Assembly (NCBI RefSeq): GCF_037137055.1
Contig: NZ_JBBBNY010000003.1
Coordinates: forward strand, 310,001 to 374,000
Direction: 5' to 3'
DNA from: Frateuria_A yonginensis
GTDB lineage: Bacteria; Pseudomonadota; Gammaproteobacteria; Xanthomonadales; Rhodanobacteraceae
Length of the DNA: 64,000 nt
Each line of letters starts with the position of its first letter. Position 1 is the first letter of the stretch. The notes under the pieces were generated by a model. It made no database searches, was not told the origin of the DNA, and worked only from the letters and a program-made list of their open reading frames with translations. Positions 59,700 through 64,000 of the stretch are shown here, piece by piece. A program made the position numbers and the translations under genes.

Positions 59700-61951
59700 G
59701 CGGATCGATGCGGCTCTCGCGCCGGCGGTTCCTGCAGGTGCTCGCCGGCAGCGCCGGCGCCCTGGTGGTCGGGGTGCGCTTTGCCCGGGCGCGCGACGTG
59801 CCCGTTCCGCCGGGCATGCTGGGCGACGACTTCGGCGCACTCGGGCCGTACGTGCGCATCGACCGCGAAGGCGACGTGCTGATCGGCACGCGCGACCCGG
59901 ACACCGGCACCGGCACCGCGACGTCGCTACCGCGGATCATCGCGGAGGAACTGGAGGCCGACTGGACCCGCGTCCGCGTGGTTCCGCTGGGGCTGGGCGT
60001 CACGGCCCGCAACGGCAAGCCGGTGTGGACCTACGGCCACCAGCGCAGCGGCACCGGCGATTCGATTCCCGCGGCCTGGGCCGACCTGCGCCAGGCCGGC
60101 GCCCTGGCGCGCTGGCTGATCACCCAGGCGGCCGCGCGCCGGCTGGGGATCGCCGCGGACCGGTTGCGCTGCGAAGCCGGCATGGTCATCACGCCCGACG
60201 GCCGCCGCTTCCCGTACGGCAGCCTGGTCGAGGCGGCCGGCAAGATCGACCCGCCGGCCGCGCCGCTGCCGCTGAAGCCGCCGCAGCGCTACACGCTGAT
60301 CGGCCGACCCGCCGGCGACGTGGATGCGCGGGCGATCGTCACCGGCCAGACCCGTTACGCCATCGACGCGCACTATGCCGACGCGCTGGTCGCCGTGCTC
60401 GCCCAGTGCCCCTGGCCCGACGGCAGCCTGGCCAGCATCGAGACCGCGCCCGCACTCGCGGTCAAGGGTGTGGTCAAGGTGGTGCCGCTCGATCCCGAAG
60501 CCGGCGTGCCGCCGGGGCAGACCGCCATCGCGCCGGCCGTGGCGGTGCTCGCCGAGACGACCTGGGCCGCCCTGCGCGGCCTGGCCGAGCTCAAGCTCGA
60601 GTGGAAGCCGGGCCAGGGCAGCGCCAACGAGGACAGCGCCCGGTTCGAGGACCAGGCGATCGCGCTGCTAGGCACCGACGCGGCGCCGACCACGCGCGTG
60701 CGCGACGACGGCGACCTCAAGGCGGCCAACCGCAAGGCCGCGCGGCGGGTCGAGGCCACCTACGTGCAGCCATGGCTGGCGCATGCCACGCCCGAGCCGA
60801 TGAACTGCCTGGTGCGCCTGGACAAGGACCAGGCCACCCTGGTGGTGCCGACGCAGGCGCCGCAGCAGGCCTGGGCCGTGGTGCGGCGCCTCACCGGCCT
60901 GGCGCCGGACCGGATCGCCATCGAGGTCCCTCGCGTGGGCGGCGGCTACGGCCGGCGCCTGGACCACGACTACGTCGCCGAGGCGGTGATGCTGGCCAAG
61001 GCGGTCGACAAGCCCGTGCGGCTGATGTGGACGCACGAGCAGGGCCTCGCGCACGACTACTACCGCTCGGCCACCGTGCACCGGATCAAGGCGGTGATCG
61101 ACCGCAAGCGGCACGTGATCGCCTGGGACCAGCGCATGGCGAGCGCCCCCGCACTGGCCGGCCGCGGCGTGCCCGCCGACCGGTTGTGGAGCGGCGAAGT
61201 GGATGCCGGCCAGCTCCCCGCCGGCCTGCTGCCGACCTACCGCAGCGACTGGTACAGCCTGGCCTCGGCCATGCCGCGCGGCCCGCACCGCGGCGAACCG
61301 CACGTGACCAACGCCTTCGCGGTGGAGAGCTTCATCGACGAGATCGCGCACACGCTGCGCGAGAACCCGCTGGACACCCGCCTGCGCCTGCTCGGCGAGC
61401 CCCGGCAGATCCCGCTCGCGGGTGGCGGCACGCTGGACGTGGGCCGCCTGCTCAACGTGCTGAAGCTGGTGACCGACCGCATCGAGTGGAAGAACTGGCT
61501 GCACAACGTCAACGGCATGGGCCTGGCCTGCTGGCACATCGACGGCGCCTATGTCGCCCATGCGATCGAGGCGGCGATGCAGGGCGAGAAGCTCGACATC
61601 GTGCGCGTGGTCTGTGCGGTGGACGTGGGTCGCGTGGTCAATCCGCTGGGCCTGGAGGGCCAGGTCGCGGGCGCCACCCTGGACGCGCTCTCCAACGCGC
61701 TCGCCCCCTCGATCACCTTCAGGAACGGCCAGGTGCAGCAGCAGGGCCTGAAGGATTACCCGCTCGCCACCATGGCGCAGCTGCCGCGCGAGGTCGAGGT
61801 GATCACCGTCCCCAACGACCGCGCGCCCACCGGCGCCAGTTTCCTCGCCATGCCCACCGCCGCGCCCGCGCTGGCCAACGCGGTGTTCCGCGCCAGCGCC
61901 GTGCGCGTGCGGCGGCTGCCGCTGATGAAGGAGCTGCTGCGGCTGCTCTGA
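59696..61951 (+). CDS. Molybdopterin-binding large subunit-like protein, catalytic Glu replaced
   Basis: 751-aa member of the xanthine-dehydrogenase family, beta-subunit type, with a twin-arginine signal (MRLSRRRFLQVLAGSAGALV), so exported folded. Motifs are TQAPQQAWAVVRRLTG (Moco binding), VPRVGGGYGRRLDHDY, WTHEQGLAHDYYRSA and NAFAVESFIDEIAH. In the family, PTGAGEPG carries the catalytic Glu; here the aligned stretch is PTGASFLAMP, giving Phe716. Together with the damaged small subunit, ordinary hydroxylase activity is unlikely. The start ATG overlaps the upstream stop. Confidence 0.88.
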   Translation: MSGSMRLSRRRFLQVLAGSAGALVVGVRFARARDVPVPPGMLGDDFGALGPYVRIDREGDVLIGTRDPDTGTGTATSLPRIIAEELEADWTRVRVVPLGLGVTARNGKPVWTYGHQRSGTGDSIPAAWADLRQAGALARWLITQAAARRLGIAADRLRCEAGMVITPDGRRFPYGSLVEAAGKIDPPAAPLPLKPPQRYTLIGRPAGDVDARAIVTGQTRYAIDAHYADALVAVLAQCPWPDGSLASIETAPALAVKGVVKVVPLDPEAGVPPGQTAIAPAVAVLAETTWAALRGLAELKLEWKPGQGSANEDSARFEDQAIALLGTDAAPTTRVRDDGDLKAANRKAARRVEATYVQPWLAHATPEPMNCLVRLDKDQATLVVPTQAPQQAWAVVRRLTGLAPDRIAIEVPRVGGGYGRRLDHDYVAEAVMLAKAVDKPVRLMWTHEQGLAHDYYRSATVHRIKAVIDRKRHVIAWDQRMASAPALAGRGVPADRLWSGEVDAGQLPAGLLPTYRSDWYSLASAMPRGPHRGEPHVTNAFAVESFIDEIAHTLRENPLDTRLRLLGEPRQIPLAGGGTLDVGRLLNVLKLVTDRIEWKNWLHNVNGMGLACWHIDGAYVAHAIEAAMQGEKLDIVRVVCAVDVGRVVNPLGLEGQVAGATLDALSNALAPSITFRNGQVQQQGLKDYPLATMAQLPREVEVITVPNDRAPTGASFLAMPTAAPALANAVFRASAVRVRRLPLMKELLRLL

Positions 61952-61964
61952 GCCGTGGATAGGC

Positions 61965-62520
61965 TTGGCCGCCCAAACGAGTGCCTGCCTGGTCGATGCC
62001 GCCGCCCTGAAGACGCAGGTCCGCCGCGCGTTCGACGATGTCGAGCCGCCGCCCTGGTGCCTTGCCGGCAGCGCCGAGGGTACCGAGCCGGCGCTGCTCG
62101 CCAGGGAATTCACGGCCGTGCTCGACCGCCACTGGAGCGAGCTCGCGCCCGCGTTCCCGGACCAGGCGCCCGGCGGTTTCGGCTCCGCGCTCTGGTTCTT
62201 CTCCGACGAGGCCTTCCGCTTCTATCTGTCGGCCTACCTGGTCGCCGCCCTCGACGGGCAGCTGGCGCAGGCCGACCCGGTGTTCCATCTCACCCATGGC
62301 TTCACCCAGGCCGGGACACGCCCGATCAACCCGCGCCGTTACATCGCAGCCACGGCCCGCGACTAACGCCGTCTACCGGTTCGCCGCGTTCACGCCGCGC
62401 CAGGCGTCGGCCAACCGCGCGTTCCTCGAATGGTCCGCCGCGCACCCGCGCTGCCTGCCGCTCGAGCGCCGACACATCGACGCGGCGATCGGCTCCTACT
62501 CGGCTGCGAGAGCGACCTGA
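61965..62520 (+). pseudogene. DUF6714-like protein, frameshifted
   Basis: Starts at TTG 61965 (MAAQTSACLVDAAALKTQVR), 13 bp after the large-subunit stop. The first frame gives SALWFFSDEAFRFYLSAYLV and AALDGQLAQADPVFHLTHGF, then RYIAATARD and a stop at 62364. The next frame continues VYRFAAFTPRQASANRAFLE and WSAAHPRCLPLERRHIDAAI, and ends at 62520. Both parts match the order seen in DUF6714 proteins, so a +1 shift near 62360 (or a sequencing error) splits one gene. Function unknown. Confidence 0.65.
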
Positions 62521-62574
62521 GCGGCCGGGCCACCGCCGCCGCACGCGCCCGATGCGCAGCGCCCCTGCAGCGTT

Positions 62575-64000
62575 TCATTGGAACTGGTCGCTGGGCGGCA
62601 CCCAGGAGCTCGACGTCCCGGCCGGCAAGGGTGCCGGCGCCGGCACCGCTTCGCAGCCCGGCGGCAGCGGGCCGCCGGCCACGCGCGCGGTGGCGCACTG
62701 GGCGGCGTTGTCCAGGTGGATGGACGTCGCCGGCGCCGGTGCGGACGTGGCAGCGGCGGCGCTGGCCGCCGGCATCGGCGCGAGCGGCTTGACTGGCGCC
62801 TGGTTGAGCCGCCGGTACTGCTCGGCGGTGCCGCCCTTGGCCGGCGGGTCCGGGTTGCCGCAGCCGAACAGGGCGATCGGGAACAGCGGGCTGACCTTGC
62901 ACTCGACGCGCACGCCGCGCGGCAGGTGGAAGGTGTGCTCGACCGTGGTCTTCTCGACCGCGTGGCGTAGCGCGGTGTCGAGCGAGCTCTCGCCCTCGGG
63001 TGTCCAGGCATCCTCGAACCGGGTGGGCCGGTAGCCGATGTCGGGCGCGCGGTGCTCCATGATCTGCGTGTCGCCGCGCGGCTGCAGCTGGATGTAGCTG
63101 CCGAGCCGGCCGTGTTCGCCGCCTTGCGCCGCGCCCGGCTGCGCCTTGCCCTGGCGACCCTCGCCCTGCCCCGCACCCTGCCCCGCCCGCGGCGCGGGCT
63201 GGCCGGCGGCGCTCGGATTGGCGGCCGCCTCGCTCGCGCCTTCACGGGCGGCACCGGGGACGCCGGTGTCGCTGCCGGCCGCCGTCGCTTGCGGGGCGCT
63301 GCTGGGCTGTCCCGTCTCGGCCTCGGTCGCGCCGGGCATGGCCGTGCTGGTCGCGGTGGCCGCCACGGCGGAGGCGGCGCTCGCCGGCGACGGCGAGGCC
63401 GGCGCCGCGGCCGCCACCTCCGGGCGCGCGAGCGGGAGCGAGGCGGCAGGCATGGCCGGCGCCGGCAGGGCGATCGCGGGCGCCTCCGGCTTCGCCGGGG
63501 CGGGCACGTTGGCGCTGCCGACCGGCACCGCGCCGAGCTGCGGCTCGGCGAGCTGGATCGCCGGCGCCTGCACGCGCGGCCGCTCGCGCGCCACGATCGG
63601 CGCAGGCGGAGCGAGCTGAGGCGACAGGTCGATTGCCGGAGCCGCCTGCGCCGGTAGCGGGATGGCCTCCACCTGCGGTGCGGCGGGGGCGGCGGGCGGC
63701 TGGGGACGCACCAGCGGGACCGGACTGGGCGGGGCGTCCTGCGGCGGCGGCGTCCGCTCGAGCGCGATGCTCGGCGCCGCGACCGTGGGCGGCGCCTGCG
63801 CCGGCACGTCCGGCAGCGCCAGCGACGGCGGCGACGGCATCGGCCGGTTGCCCTCGGGCTGCGGCTTGCGCACGGGCTCGGGCTGGAACCGTGGCGGCAC
63901 CGGACGGGCTGCCGGCGGCGTGTCGAGATGGACCTGCGGCGGTGCGCCGGCCAGCGGCACCGGGGCCAGATCCGGCGTCGGCTGCGGACGCGGCACCGCC
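62575..64000 (-). CDS. Pro/Ala-rich repetitive protein, C-terminal part (start outside window)
   Basis: At least 475 residues, open to the window edge. The visible N-terminal two thirds is a low-complexity Pro/Ala/Val region with a recurring P-x-I/L-x-L pattern (PSLALPDVP, PSIALERTP, PAIDLSPQL, PAIQLAEPQ, PAIALPAPA) and a Gly/Gln-rich stretch (GQGAGQGEGRQGKAQPG). The last ~180 residues are more ordered (RPTRFEDAWTPEGESSLDTA, TALRHAVEKTTVEHTFHLPR, GVRVECKVSPLFPIALFGCG). It resembles the large transmembrane repetitive proteins of this order, with a membrane start expected upstream. A periplasm-spanning role is inferred. Convergent with the DUF6714 gene. Confidence 0.72.
   Translation of the reverse strand, partial: AVPRPQPTPDLAPVPLAGAPPQVHLDTPPAARPVPPRFQPEPVRKPQPEGNRPMPSPPSLALPDVPAQAPPTVAAPSIALERTPPPQDAPPSPVPLVRPQPPAAPAAPQVEAIPLPAQAAPAIDLSPQLAPPAPIVARERPRVQAPAIQLAEPQLGAVPVGSANVPAPAKPEAPAIALPAPAMPAASLPLARPEVAAAAPASPSPASAASAVAATATSTAMPGATEAETGQPSSAPQATAAGSDTGVPGAAREGASEAAANPSAAGQPAPRAGQGAGQGEGRQGKAQPGAAQGGEHGRLGSYIQLQPRGDTQIMEHRAPDIGYRPTRFEDAWTPEGESSLDTALRHAVEKTTVEHTFHLPRGVRVECKVSPLFPIALFGCGNPDPPAKGGTAEQYRRLNQAPVKPLAPMPAASAAAATSAPAPATSIHLDNAAQCATARVAGGPLPPGCEAVPAPAPLPAGTSSSWVPPSDQFQ

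Noticed and set aside
1..64000. tRNA, rRNA, IS element or prophage genes
   Set aside because: No cloverleaf, transposase, integrase or phage structural sequence was recognised on either strand.

Overview
The window is very GC-rich, densely coded chromosomal DNA from a gammaproteobacterium of the Xanthomonadales, most likely Rhodanobacteraceae (Dyella/Rhodanobacter/Frateuria-like). The lineage markers are a fused aspartokinase-diaminopimelate decarboxylase (lysAC), the murD2-murL pair that builds D-Glu into peptidoglycan by epimerising an L-Glu precursor, and two families of short REP-like palindromic repeats. There are no rRNA, tRNA, CRISPR, IS or phage genes. The placement is inferred from gene content, not from a database search.

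Layout. 1-5.6 kb: end of a sulfate ABC transporter (cysA), an OprP-type porin, a decayed XRE/MmyB regulator and a divergent MFS/LysR pair. 6-12.2 kb: a copper/silver efflux operon (a Cys/His/Met-rich small exported protein, then cusC, cusB and cusA, with 4-bp overlaps between the cus genes). 12.4-15.5 kb: a MocR regulator divergent from a cupin/AhpD-like/HD-domain operon. 15.9-20.4 kb: a three-gene electron-transfer operon, consisting of a decaheme periplasmic cytochrome (MtrA/PioA/DmsE type), an MtrB/PioB outer-membrane barrel and a diheme cytochrome c4, in the same order as pioABC. 20.8-24.9 kb: VOC protein, YbhB-like protein, YoaA helicase, MAPEG protein and a lipoprotein. 25-36.4 kb: mrcB (PBP1b), an NAD(P)-binding protein, a TPR membrane protein, relA and hrpA.

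36.5-45.6 kb: dps, an NdvB-like GH17-GT2 beta-glucan synthase, then tamA and tamB. 45.8-47.8 kb: seven tiny stress genes (six KGG-repeat proteins and one DUF2795 protein). They are preceded by two very good sigma-54 (-24/-12) promoters that share an upstream bipartite box at exactly the same distance. 48-54 kb: murD2, murL, a frameshifted DUF559 nuclease and lysAC. 54.3-62.5 kb: class I fumarase, a small outer-membrane barrel, PhzF-like protein, an APC permease, a two-subunit molybdenum-hydroxylase-like complex that has lost key catalytic and Fe-S ligands, and a frameshifted DUF6714 gene. The window ends inside a Pro/Ala-rich protein.

The main themes are cell-envelope construction (mrcB, tamAB, murD2/murL, NdvB, porins), metal and redox stress (cus, dps, KGG proteins) and periplasmic electron transfer (MtrAB-c4, Mo-hydroxylase-like proteins). 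The observations most worth following are the paired sigma-54 promoters of the KGG cluster, the PioABC-like conduit with a c4 cytochrome, the degenerate Mo-hydroxylase, the in-frame REP-like insertions in murL and hrpA, and a perfect 18-bp palindrome upstream of the phzF-like gene.
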